The notes below the pieces were generated by a model that was not told the DNA's origin, did not search any database, and saw only the letters and a program-made list of their open reading frames with translations. Positions 12,001 to 21,250 of a DNA stretch of 64,000 nt are shown piece by piece; position 1 is the first letter of the stretch; each line of letters opens with the position of its first letter. Source of the DNA: Cristatella mucedo (lineage: Eukaryota > Bryozoa > Phylactolaemata > Cristatellidae); contig WPIO01000003.1 in assembly GCA_009760855.2 (NCBI GenBank), forward strand, positions 12,492,501-12,556,500. Direction: 5' to 3'. Made by a program: the position numbers and the translations under genes.

Positions 12001-15000
12001 AGAAGCACACCTTTCTTTTCTTTGAGCAGAAGAGGAAGTATCCATCTATGCCAAGTAGTGTGCTGCTTATGGCTGTTCCCAGTGATGAGCGTGCACGGCG
12101 GCTGTTAGCTTTATGCCCCCTAGTGTTGCACAAAATCACTTAGGATCACCGTTTGTCGTGCGTTGCCAAATAACCCGTGTCAATTCCACACCATGCAGTG
12201 CCTGCCGCTGCCGCAGCGATTGCTGATAAATGTCGCATGTGCTGTTATACTTCAACTTGGAGCGTGGGATTTAGCTCTGGGACTGATCGTCTTTTGTAAT
12301 TTAACCGTACCCCGGGAAGCAAATGGCCTCATCCGACTATCCCTGTTGACAGCTACTCATGCTTAGGCGGCACCCTGGTGACAAGGCTGACAATTTAAAT
12401 ATTAGGGCAAGTCGGTTGGCAAACGGTAAGTGACTAGACAGATAAGCCCAAGTCTCAGGTTCAAGTTGACCAGATGTCAAGCAATAGCAGATTCAACGGT
12501 ATGTACTTTAGGTTATTTGGATAGCCTTTAGGTCAGTATGCTAGGCTGCCGACAGACCTTAAAAAAAAACGAACTGACGACTGATGATGAAAGCTAGTGA
12601 ATTTCGATTATATTTACTTGCCAATGTTCGGATTCTGCTGATTGGTTGTACTGATGACGGTTTTCGCTCAGCCTGACTATTGTGGCTTTTTTTAGTAGCA
12701 GTGAAATGCCTCATTGCTGGCCATAGATTGCCATCCATCACTTTTGCTCACCTTGATAGTGCTGACCGTGGCCTCTTGGAATAATAATATAATAATTCAT
12801 TTATATAGCGCCCTAAGAGAACTTAATCTCTATTCAGGCGCTTCACATATGCCTCGGAACTCGAGCCCACGACCTCAGTCAGACCTTAGCCGGGGCGAGC
12901 ACCTTAACCGCTAGACCAAACCAGCTCGGTGGAAAGTAGTGCAAAATTGCCTCGATCGATTGCAGTCGTCCTTTAAAGGCCGTGTACGCCTGCCTGACGA
13001 CAGCTTTTGTTTTGTGTAGCAACGATTTCTCCCGAGCCGTCTCGGAGGAGTACTTCAGGTTCTATGACTTTGCAAACCTCAGTCTCGTGTCGGCCATGCG
13101 AGACTTCTTGAGAGCGCACACTCTCCAAGGCGAGACCTACGAAAGAGAGAGAGTGCTGTTGCAGCTCAGCCACCGCTACGTTGTGTGCAATCCTCACCTG
13201 CTCGCTGCACCCAATCAGGCGTCGTCGTCGGCTGAAGCAGAGCACTTTTCTCAGGAGGATGCGCCTTTCATGTCCGAAGGTATCCGCACCACTTTATGCT
13301 GCTCTGCATCTGCGTTGCCAGCCGGTTGCGCGATCTGCAATGCATGCCGGCCACTTTGCTTTATTCTCCATTGCCACGATCGCTTTTGTCCTCAGAAAAG
13401 TGACTTTTTGCCTTGCAGACGCATGCCACACACTGACGTGTGCTATCATGTTGCTGAACACCGACCTACATGGTCAGGTATGTTGGCAGATCATTATCGT
13501 GCCTACACTTGACGTCCTTGGTCGTGGGTGTGCGTCCTGCAGCAGGCCAAGCTTGAGTGCCAATTGCAATCATTTTTGGCCATTGAGAACTATATTTTTG
13601 TAACGTCGAACTTGGCTAGTGGTGCATTTGCTTCACGTGCAGTCAAATGTGGCCTCAGCACTAACTGTATGTGCACGTCAGACCTGCCCCTGGCAGGAGC
13701 TTCGTGTGGCCAGTCATCGGCACAGCAATGTACCTTCTATTTTAAGCTGTGTATCAGCAACACCTGTTCATAAGAGCTACTTTCGTTGGAGCTCTGAGTT
13801 TCTAGCAAACGAGTGACAACTTTCATATCTGTATATGTCGGAGAAGGCTTGATTTTCTCAACCCAGTTGTCCATATTTATTGCTGATTTTTTATTTTGGC
13901 ATATACGGTTGTCAACACGTGAGTCATGTGCCAATACTATTCAGTCGATTATGTCTGCGAAGTTTCACTCTTTTATTTCGTGTAATTAATGCTTCCTGTG
14001 CATTTTTAGAATATTGGCAAGAAAATGACTATGCAAGAGTTTGTCGAAAATTTAGAGGGCTTAAACGAAACAAAGGACTATCCAAAAGATCTCCTCAGGG
14101 CGATGTATCAGGAGATACGGGACGAGCCGCTCTCTTGGCCTAGGTATGATGCAGTAGAATCGAGAGATTCGCCGGTGCTCTGCCGACTCTCAGCTTGCTA
14201 TGCACAGCTGTTTGTCTAGACGCGAGCTCGTGGCATTTACTTAGCTCGAGATCCGTATGCTGGCGACTTTGTGGCCCGGCGGGGACTTGCGTAGCCGTGC
14301 TGCTCGGCGCTGCCTACAGAGCTCGTGCTTGTGTGAGCAGCTTTCAATTCCCAAGCTCACGGATGTTGATCTCACTACGTCCAAGCTCTTGGTTGCTATT
14401 CTTCGGAGAGTCGGCTGCTGGAGCCGCGGCTTAAATGTGCTTAGTTAGACCCGCAAACTTACTAGCCAAGCTGTAGCTGCAGTGATGTACTGTGTTGCTT
14501 CATCAGCTATCGTCCGTATGTCTATCTGTGTATCTTTTTCTTTGTTGAGCTGCAGGTTTCGGCTCGATCTGCTCTTTCTTTTGCCGATCGAGAGATCCCC
14601 ATCTCATTTGCTCGTTTGGTTTTTTGATTGAACTTGTTCCGAGCTTTTTTCTTATTATTTGCCGAGACACTCGTCGTTTCAGTGATGACGTGTGCGAACC
14701 ATCCACGGCAGCTCCGATAAACCCGGAGAAGATTGGAGCGATTGCGGAGGGCTCGGCGCCACCTCCGTCACCCTCGCCTTCGTTGTATTCTGGAAACTGT
14801 TTCATTACAGTGAGTAGTCGCTGGAAGAGCAATGTCCTTGGTTTATTAATTTGGGACTTCAGCGAAATCGTATCTTCTGACCTGAGGATAATGAAACACG
14901 AGGCAGAAATACTCACCTGTTGCTACCAGAGTCGATGCTTCGTCGATGTGCTTTTGCATGCTGCAATGTTGCATGTCAATATAACGAATCACGTAATGGG

Positions 15001-18000
15001 CCTTTTTGTCAGCCTATGTGTGATGGCAAAAAAAATCTAGGTCCCTTGGGGTGCTTACGGCGTGCAGCTATGTTGTGGAATAAAAAAGAAAGTGCTACTA
15101 TATGCTTCGAGGGTTGCGCATGCACTTACGCCGTCTTACCGAGTCCGTGCCCATGCTCGAGGTGACAAGCTCGTGTGGTAGTCAGTAGCCATTCCACGCA
15201 ATCACATCTAGTTGCTACAGTTCCCCAAGCACCAGCACTAACCGGTGGCTGAGTTTTAAGCTCAGCCTAATTTCCATGGTGACAGTTGCCGAGTATTATA
15301 AATTAGATAAATAGCCCCAATCCCTAACATGACAAATGGCCCGTGTACAAAGCTGCAAACGGTGTAGGACTGTAGATTATGTGTCATGTCGTGCCTTTCG
15401 TGCTGCCATCGGACGTGGGTGTGGTCGGCAGTGCCGTCAAGCTGAAGCAGCACCCTTAATTAGGTGACCGAGAAAGTATGCCTGGCAGCGCTCGGCGTCG
15501 GTGTCGGCGTCGGTGTCGTAGAAAGGTGCAGCCTCCTATAACAATTGTTTGGCTATGCCCCTGCCTGCCAGCCATGAAGAAGCTGTTCATGGGTAGACTC
15601 TGTAGGTAAAGGTCGGCTGATTCAACAGCCTGTTTGTATAGCAGCAGAAGGGCCTTTTCGGCTTGCACCTGCTGGCAGCAGACAGTAAAAGATTTAAAGC
15701 TGCAGCACTCAAACCCAAGATCGGAATCGTGAAGTGCAAGCACCTTGCCCCTAGGCTAAGACCCAGGGGCCGAAAAGGGAAAGTTGAGCTGATCAACCAG
15801 CCTCGTTTATGTAAAAAAAGAGCCTTAATTCCCACCACCACTACTTGCAGTGAGCAATTGAGGATTACCTGCTGAAAGATTGTAACCCACCTCCTGGTTC
15901 GTCAAGTACGAGCCTGTTTACCCCCTCTATGGACTAAGACGGGGAATGGAATGCAAGCCTATGTACCGGTGTAGTAATGTGATCAGAGGAATTTTTTAAA
16001 TGCTGTGAATATATTGATGTTTTGGTAACTTCTGCTTTATCTTGGATCAATGGTCAGCTTAGCTACTTGTGCTTATCCTTAGTCTGGCACATTATGAGAC
16101 CTTAATTTGATGGCAGTGTGTGATAACTCCTATGGAGGTTAAAGATGAGAGCATCGAATCAATACGGTTTGTCAGTTGCAAGAGCTTTCAATGCTACCAC
16201 TGAAATCTATTTATACTGCTCACGAGCAAGTGGTTCTATATTGTGCATTGGAATAGGCGCCTCTGTGCTTCAGCATGTTGTGCCCTCTGCTGCTCTCAGT
16301 GCAATGCAGTTGACTGTTTGTCTCTACCGTTGAAGAACATGATGACTAAAGCTCTGTTGGTCCTCGATTGGGGAAGTGGCTTTGCGATTCTCGTGCAACA
16401 GGATCAGCACAATGCATCCTCACCCGTGAACGAGACCATACAAATTATTGCTTTTAGTGTCTGCTTCTGCTGCTTCTAGCATGATTTTGTAAATTTCTTT
16501 TCCTCCGTTCACGTTTCCTGTGCACTGGCTGTGCGTGCGGTAGAGGCCTCTCTCAATACTTATTGGTCGGACCCAGCACCACCAAGGGGAGACTACCGGG
16601 GCGTAGTCTGTTGAGATGACGATGGAAATTGAGCTAATGTCTCTGGCCTGGTATTGTGCATCGTCTGACGTCTGCAATCTGCTCTTCTGTAGCTGAGACC
16701 TGCTCTTATTTTAAGCTTCAAACTGGGCCGGGGGGAAATTGTTAGACCTAATAGCTTTCGGCACTGGGTCCTGACCTCCAACTCGGCTCTACTGCTAGGG
16801 AAGCATTGTAGGGGCAGCACTGGACTGGAGGGGGAGGTGCTTTTGCTGTATCGCATAAGTAGTGCTCTATTTACCTTCAGGGGCCTTCATCAGCTGACTG
16901 TGCTACCAAAGTTATCGTGCATAGACTGATATCTAATAGATTTTTAGCTTGTGGAAAGAAGTCGTCAGTGTAGCAACCTTTGAGTTTTCATGATTGCTTT
17001 CAATTCACTCACATGGGAGCATGCATCTCTATCACAAATTATGACTTGCTTTGCCAACGTTGCTGTGAGTTAGAAACTAACAGAAAAGAGATTCTGTTTA
17101 CACTGGGCTGCAATTGAGGATCTAGGGAACCGAGTCCCACAATGTAGACCTACTATCTGCTATGTTGGCTTCGGTATGCTTGCACTCAGCAACGATTCTC
17201 ACCCACTTCAAGAAAATGACATGCTTACACGTGCACAATGTTTCTTAGTGTTCGCATGCATATAAGACTTAGACTCGTCCCCCTGCTGTAGAAGGAAATG
17301 CCGAAGAAATGCTCTGAGCTCTAATCGCTCACCTGTATCCAAAGAGTCGGCATGGCATGAGTGGTGTCATGCAGCTATTTTCGACCAAGCTATTGTGTAA
17401 ATAAACTTTAATGCATCCATCAAAGCAAGGCGACCAGTACATAGGCAGCGTTACCGGAAGCCAGGTCTTCTTGCCCTAATAACTAATAGGTATGAAACTA
17501 GCATGACGAGGGTGCAGTAGTATGTTTATAAAGGAAAGTTATGTTAAGAAATGACACTGGTGATATGCAAACACTGGCAATTCGTGATAAGGGAAGCTCT
17601 TCTGAAGGGGGTGCCGAGTCCCTTTTAGTGTGTGCTTGAGGCATCGGCCGGCACTCAATGAGCTGGCGTGCTGAAGTATAGGATTGAGTTAACCATGAAA
17701 GACTCGTATCAGAATTTGGGGTTGAAATGCTGGGCACGTGTCCTAGGTCGTTGTTAAAACTCGTGAGCATTCGCCTACAGGCACAGCATATGCTTGCTCT
17801 TTAGTATGCAGTATTGTCAGTGCCGAATAAACCAGCAGATTAGCCTCAACCTGTGCCCCTCTGATTGCTACCGAATCAATCGTGCCTGACTGGGGGCAGC
17901 ATACACTGGCCCCAATAGTAGCTGGCTTTAAGCTGCTTTTGGCTCCTGCTTATTGACCTTTCGAAACCAGTACACTTCAGTTCAAGCAGCAGAAAGAGGC

Positions 18001-20860
18001 AGCACCGTAGGATCATTTCCCGTGAAGCTAGAATGTCACGAGTGTCACTTGATTGCGATTCAGCTTCTCACGTCTGCCCAAACGCCCCCCCCCCCCGTTT
18101 GAGAAGCAACAGCTCCTCATGACGAGCTTGCAGAACTAGAAACATATTGTGTCATATTTTAGCTATGCTTCTGTGTACATGCAGTGCACAACCAAGTCAA
18201 GGCTTAGGTTTCTGGCCTTAGCCTACGCGCGATGCCTTACGGTGCCTACGCATCGACCGCAGAATCTAGTTATCGACATCCTCACCCGATTGTCGTGGCT
18301 CGGCGGCGCCAAGTCTTGTTGCATAACTTTAGCTTGCCTTCTGCCCTCGGGTCGAACCGGCTGTCGTCCCTTTAGCACTTTGCACTCGTTCCGCCACTGA
18401 TCGTAGCTCGGTCGCTGACTTCGGTGGCCTTGCTTTGTGTGCAGCTGGTCGTGCTTTTTTTCCTGTTTTGCTCGAAAAGCGCTCGACATTGTGCCGGGGA
18501 GGGGAGACTTGTTATGTTCGTTGATCCTTTGCCTTCCTTAGCGAACGCACGTTAGACGCACCGTCGATGCTTTTGCGGGCTCAACGGCGGCCGGGCCCTT
18601 TGCCTCGTCCCTAGGTTCGGTCGGTGCAGCTGTGCTTCGCTCAACTTTGTAGCCGCCCGATCCGACGGATACTGTTGAATATAAGAGAGGGGTGTTGAAG
18701 AGAAAGTGCTGCATCGGTCCTGGTGGTGTCAAAGGTAGCTCAAAGATGTTGCTCACTGCCCCCCCCTGCACGAGCGCTCGCCGGAAAGCGCCGCTGCCTT
18801 GCACAGCGCCTGTCTGCCTCGCATGTGCAACCGATCCCTCGCGCATGCTTCGAGTGCTCTTTCTTTTTACGTTACTATTCCAGTGTCAAAGGGAAAGAGA
18901 GGCTGGAGAGCGTTTCTCACCGTGCTGAGAGGTGCAGCCATCTATTTCGCCAAAGACGAGGCTGCAGTGGCCAGCGGCCTTGCCACGGTGCCCTACGTGC
19001 GCATTCATCACGCTCTAGCCACTGCTGCCACCGACTACAAGAAAAGCAAATACGTGATGAGCCTGCAGACTGCCGACCAGTCGACCTATCTTTTTCAAAC
19101 ACGGTACTGCACGCCGAGCATTGCAGGGGGGTGAGGTGAGAGGGAGGGCAGGATGTGTCGACTTTTATCTTCTTCCCTGTTTGCCTTTCGGCTAGCAGTC
19201 TTGTGGCTGAGTGTTAAAGTCAGCTAAACTGTCCTGTCTTTTGTTCGTTGTACTGTGCCCAACTTGCAATGCACTATCCATTGCTTTTTGCCTACGACTG
19301 AGTTGGGCGGCTGCAGATCAGTTTTTGTTCTGCTTGCCCTTGCCCATGGCACGATATACAAATCAATTGTATATCGTGCCACTAGCGGACTGTCGTTGCT
19401 GCTCGTGATTTACCTTTGTTAGGGTCACGCTTCGTTCACTGGCATCTGACCAAAGCTGCGCAGGGCCACCGTTGCACTGGCGCTTCGTCCCAGCGGGAAG
19501 CAAGTGCTTATTACCATTATTCTCCTGCTTGAGTTAGCTTTCGGATTCACCACCTAGTTAAGCAAACGGAAGCCCAGCCTGAAAATGCATTTACAATCCA
19601 GCATAAAAAACTGCACGGGCAACTTCTACAGTCTTCACAGATGCCGAGATTTTTTCGAGCAGCATTGTTTCATCTTTTTCATGTCGAGCAGCATTGTTTC
19701 ATCTTTTTCGGTGCCCAGCCCAGTTGACTTGACATCTCGAGCTGATGTCCTGCTGGAAGCTAACTGGAAGTTCTGAGTACTATATAACCTTGATCTCTAG
19801 TTGCTGGGCAGCCACTCTGTGTAGGGCACGGCACCTCTTGCACCCGGCCGAAATAAGAGATTCTGGCTGGTTACTGCGTACGCTTTTTAACCTTGGGCTG
19901 TCAACTCGCTATCAACCATGTTCCGCTTCTCTGCTACAGGAGAAACGATACTCGTCTTACTTCTAGACAATCTTACTTGTCAATAGTGTCCATTCGATGC
20001 GCTGGCTCCGACCGTCAGACCTCTTTAACCATCAAACGTAAACGGTATATGCTAGCTCTATATTTTCCACTGTTACTCCTTCGACTGTACGGCAATCAAG
20101 TCAATAATAGCCTTTGTGAAACAAGCAGTAGGTCGACGCGAGCTATGCCGAGCGCAAACTCATCATTACGACTCTATTTGTGACAGTATGCAAATTTAAA
20201 ATTTCTAGCATGCCTTGCATTTCAGCTTCTGCTTATTATACTAGTTTGTCAGCGAAATCTTGCTACCGATTAGATATTGTAAGCTATCTTTTTATGTTCG
20301 CAAAGCATGTTGCACCGTTCGAATCGGCAGCATTTATGTTGTAGTGACCAGGAAGGCCTGGAGGACTGGATAGCCGAAATAAATCTAGTTGCTGCCACAA
20401 CGTCGGCCCCTGAGCTTCCTGCTCCCGTCGGCTCACAGGCCAAGTTTCGGAGACCACTGCTGCCGTCGACCATAACGACCTTGAACTTGGTAGGCTGACG
20501 TGGTTAGCACGTGACCGGTACTCGCTCGCATCTTCTTCGCGTCATCCGTTAACTTGGCTACCTGCCGATGGTTGAGCAGCGGCTCTTTTCAGGCGTGCAC
20601 GGTGCTGTCGGTGGCGCTAGCGTGTGCTGGAAGCCAGGCACCACTCGTTCTGTCATCTTGCTCAAAGTCCTTTTTTTCAGCGCGACCAACTTACCTCTCA
20701 CGAGTCGAAGTTGCAGCAAGTTTGCCAGAGTATCGGCGAGCACGCCAGCGATCGTACGCCAGCTAAAGGCACCAGCAAGGCACTGGCTGAGTCGTACGCT
20801 GACAAGGAGAAATTCCTTCAGTTCGAGGTATCCAGCCACTTGCTCTCTCCTCTCTCTGTC

Positions 20861-20899
<39 letters not shown>

Positions 20900-21250
20900 C
20901 ATTCGATTTTTCTTATTGGCAGCACATCGTTTAGACCCTGCTCTCGTGTCAGCCTCCATTCCTTTCTCTGTATTTATCCTTTTGTATTGTTAATGCAGGC
21001 TGAGCGGTACAGGGTGTATGCCGAGCTACTTCGGCGAAAGCTTGCTGAGCTCCCTGAGGCGGCGGTGGCCGACGGCCCGGCCACCACTCCGATCGGGGAG
21101 TGCGAAGGGCTGCAGTCTTCGCCGACGCAGCAGCAGCAACAGAATGCCAACGCGCTCTCTGCGACGATATCGTGGAAAGCCGAAAACCAGACAGCCACCG
21201 ATAGGTACAGCTATCAGCAAGCCATAGAGAGGCAGCGTCCGCTCGTGTGA
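5228..21250 (+). CDS. EFA6: EFA6/PSD-family Arf6 guanine-nucleotide exchange factor (10 exons)
   Basis: Exons: 5228-6093, 13020-13279, 13419-13477, 14010-14143, 14683-14809, 18653-18734, 18884-19103, 20345-20489, 20681-20827, 20999-21250. All junctions are GT-AG and phases agree, giving 2,292 nt (763 residues). An Ala/Ser/Gly-rich N-terminus (1-265) precedes the Sec7 domain (about 268-440). The Sec7 domain has RLAKRLHQLEGFKRSDV at its start, catalytic Glu near residue 327 in LQGETYERERVL, and TLTCAIMLLNTDLHGQ plus NIGKKMTMQEF as the second motif. The PH domain (about 488-612) has EYKRGVLKRKCC, GKRGWRAFLTVL and HHALATAATDYKKSKYV. A coiled-coil-like tail (about 632-710) follows. In known EFA6 proteins Sec7 loads GTP on Arf6 at the plasma membrane, the PH domain binds phosphoinositide, and the tail acts on cortical actin. 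ATG 5,228 has purine at -3; Met near 5,335 is an alternative. Sec7-PH order and the PH core exclude cytohesins. Confidence 0.95.
6655..7115 (-). mobile_element. LINE-2w 3' part with coding end, 3' UTR and tail
   Basis: Read on the minus strand: polymerase C-terminus ([30 protein letters not shown]) at about 7,110-6,895; then a 3' UTR with GCATGCTGACCCTGTGCATG; then the tail shared with SINE-A (TAAAATGCCTAGAACGAGAT, GAGTTCTCTGAGGGCGCTAT). It links LINE-2w coding sequence to the SINE-A tail in one copy. Confidence 0.85.
8360..8700 (+). mobile_element. LINE-2w-like degenerate fragment
   Basis: CHSLLGSFVLL-type text (8,380-8,420) resembles the [15 protein letters not shown] region of the copy at 30,905-31,110. 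LPTDFRTCPDLKTFEAKLKI (about 8,545-8,620) resembles the typical C-terminal end of these polymerases. Frame-broken. Confidence 0.6.
8785..9300 (+). mobile_element. LINE-1w 3' part, longest intact frame
   Basis: A 118-codon frame (8,771-9,127) encodes WMPIEQRIQSKVLMLTHKA, HGLAPSYLAELLHQFQ, LAVPFLRLKTVGDRSF and AGPRQWNSL, the C-terminal block typical of CR1/L2-like reverse transcriptases. The 3' UTR (AAAGCCGCTTAGGCTGTGAG and on) follows to about 9,300. Confidence 0.85.
9432..9605 (+). mobile_element. SINE-B, near full length
   Basis: tRNA-like head with GGTTCGATTCCTGCAGTGGG (perfect B-box core), then GCGATCCTTTATTGCC, GCCGTTAAGGCTCTC and the end motif GGCTGTCAAATCAGCTACTA. Matches eight other plus-strand copies in the window. 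Confidence 0.8.
10557..10690 (+). mobile_element. SINE-A, full length
   Basis: Starts CTGGTATGGCCCAGATG (A-box region), has GGTCGTGGGCTCGAGCC (B-box region), the body AAATGTGAAGCGCC, TCTCTTAGGGCACTATACGA, and a short ATTATGTATAT end. Confidence 0.85.
11557..11640 (+). repeat. Two-copy tandem duplication, 44-bp period
   Basis: CACGGGTCCTGTAACTCTGT and CACGGGTCCTGAAACTCTGT, each followed by TGGCTATTTGTTTT, lie 44 bases apart inside EFA6 intron 1. Confidence 0.85.
12778..12928 (-). mobile_element. SINE-A, full length, minus strand
   Basis: The complement has the whole family order: tRNA-like head ending near 12,928, B-box block, body, AGAGAACTTAATCTC complement, and an AT tail at 12,778-12,800. 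It lies 92 bases before the exon 2 acceptor. Confidence 0.85.
13020..13279 (+). CDS. EFA6: EFA6 exon 2 (Sec7, catalytic Glu)
   Basis: Acceptor TTTTGTGTAG|C; donor CCGAAG|GTATCC. Encodes NDFSRAVSEEYFRFYDF and the catalytic motif LQGETYERERVLLQLSHRY. The Ser/Ala-rich stretch after VVCNPH is longer than the matching loop in vertebrate PSD. Enters phase 2, leaves phase 1. Confidence 0.9.
13419..13477 (+). CDS. EFA6: EFA6 exon 3 (59-nt, Sec7 motif 2)
   Basis: Acceptor TTGCCTTGCAG|AC; donor GGTCAG|GTATGT. Encodes DACHTLTCAIMLLNTDLHGQ, the most conserved Sec7 signature. Phase 1 in, phase 0 out. Confidence 0.92.
13478..14009 (+). other. EFA6: EFA6 intron 3
   Basis: No mobile element or other gene recognised. 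Confidence 0.8.
14010..14143 (+). CDS. EFA6: EFA6 exon 4 (end of Sec7)
   Basis: Acceptor TGCATTTTTAG|AAT; donor GGCCTAG|GTATGA. Encodes NIGKKMTMQEFVENLEGL and DYPKDLLRAMYQEIRDEPL, matching the last Sec7 helices of EFA6. Phase 0 in, phase 2 out. Confidence 0.92.
14144..14682 (+). other. EFA6: EFA6 intron 4
   Basis: No mobile element or other gene recognised. Confidence 0.8.
14683..14809 (+). CDS. EFA6: EFA6 exon 5 (Sec7-PH linker)
   Basis: Acceptor CGTCGTTTCAG|T; donor TTACA|GTGAGT. Encodes a Pro/Ser-rich linker ending SLYSGNCFIT, which lines up with the GNPFL...P motif that precedes the PH domain in other EFA6 proteins. Phase 2 in, phase 0 out. Confidence 0.82.
15603..15780 (-). mobile_element. 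SINE-B variant, minus strand
   Basis: Complement order: end motif (GGCTGATTCAACAGCCTGTT on the + strand), body, then AAACCCAAGATCGG and GTGAAGTGCAAGCACCTTGC in the head, ending in CCCAGGGGCC. This head variant recurs at 27,895-27,990 and 45,075-45,215. Confidence 0.65.
15783..15880 (-). mobile_element. SINE-B fragment, minus strand
   Basis: GAGCTGATCAACCAGCCTCG and CTTGCAGTGAGCAATTGAGG match the 3' half of minus-strand SINE-B, adjacent to the copy before it. Confidence 0.55.
18653..18734 (+). CDS. EFA6: EFA6 exon 6 (start of PH)
   Basis: Acceptor AACTTTGTAG|CC; donor GTCAAAG|GTAGCT. Encodes PPDPTDTVEYKRGVLKRKCC and IGPGGVK. The YKRGxxxRKCC motif is specific to the EFA6 PH start. It is short (82 nt) and isolated, but both phases fit. 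Phase 0 in, phase 1 out. Confidence 0.88.
18884..19103 (+). CDS. EFA6: EFA6 exon 7 (PH core)
   Basis: Acceptor TACTATTCCAG|TG; donor CAAACACG|GTACTG. Encodes SKGKRGWRAFLTVLRGAAIY, then VRIHHALATAATDYKKSKYV and LQTADQSTYLFQTR. Phase 1 in, phase 2 out. Confidence 0.94.
19104..20344 (+). other. EFA6: EFA6 intron 7
   Basis: Contains one short tandem duplication (19,656-19,709). Nothing else recognised. Confidence 0.8.
19656..19709 (+). repeat. Two-copy 29-bp tandem duplication
   Basis: CGAGCAGCATTGTTTCATCT followed by TTTTC occurs at 19,656 and again, identically, at 19,685. Confidence 0.9.
20345..20489 (+). CDS. EFA6: EFA6 exon 8 (PH end)
   Basis: Acceptor TTATGTTGTAG|T; donor GAACTTG|GTAGGC. 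Encodes EGLEDWIAEINLVAATTSAP and PVGSQAKFRRPLLPS, the typical PH C-terminal helix and following EFA6 signature. Phase 2 in, phase 0 out. Confidence 0.94.
20681..20827 (+). CDS. EFA6: EFA6 exon 9 (coiled-coil)
   Basis: Acceptor CTTTTTTTCAG|CGC; donor TTCGAG|GTATCC. Encodes RDQLTSHESKLQQVCQSIGE and ADKEKFLQFE, the family's conserved helical tail. Phase 0 both ends. Confidence 0.92.
20828..20998 (+). other. EFA6: EFA6 intron 9: 171 nt, stop-free, CT repeat
   Basis: Length is 57 x 3 and the frame of exon 9 reads through without a stop into exon 10. A (CT)n tract spans about 20,842-20,897. Confidence 0.85.
20999..21250 (+). CDS. EFA6: EFA6 exon 10 and stop
   Basis: Acceptor GTTAATGCAG|GCT. Encodes AERYRVYAELLRRKLAELPE, ending the coiled coil, then a Gln/Thr/Ser-rich tail ending RQRPLV and TGA at 21,248-21,250. 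Confidence 0.92.
   Translation, partial: AERYRVYAELLRRKLAELPEAAVADGPATTPIGECEGLQSSPTQQQQQNANALSATISWKAENQTATDRYSYQQAIERQRPLV

Larger units (their letters stand above)
6094..13019 (+). other. EFA6: EFA6 intron 1 (6.9 kb)
   Basis: Holds LINE-2w (-) at 6,655-7,115, a LINE-2w-like fragment (+) near 8,360-8,700, LINE-1w (+) at 8,785-9,300, SINE-B (+) at 9,432-9,605, SINE-A (+) at 10,557-10,690, a tandem duplication at 11,557-11,640 and SINE-A (-) at 12,778-12,928. The stretches 7,116-8,359 and 10,691-12,777 otherwise show no gene. Confidence 0.85.
14810..18652 (+). other. EFA6: EFA6 intron 5 (3.8 kb)
   Basis: Holds two minus-strand SINE-B pieces at about 15,603-15,880 and a poly-C run at about 18,086-18,098. 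The rest shows no gene or clear element. Confidence 0.8.
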
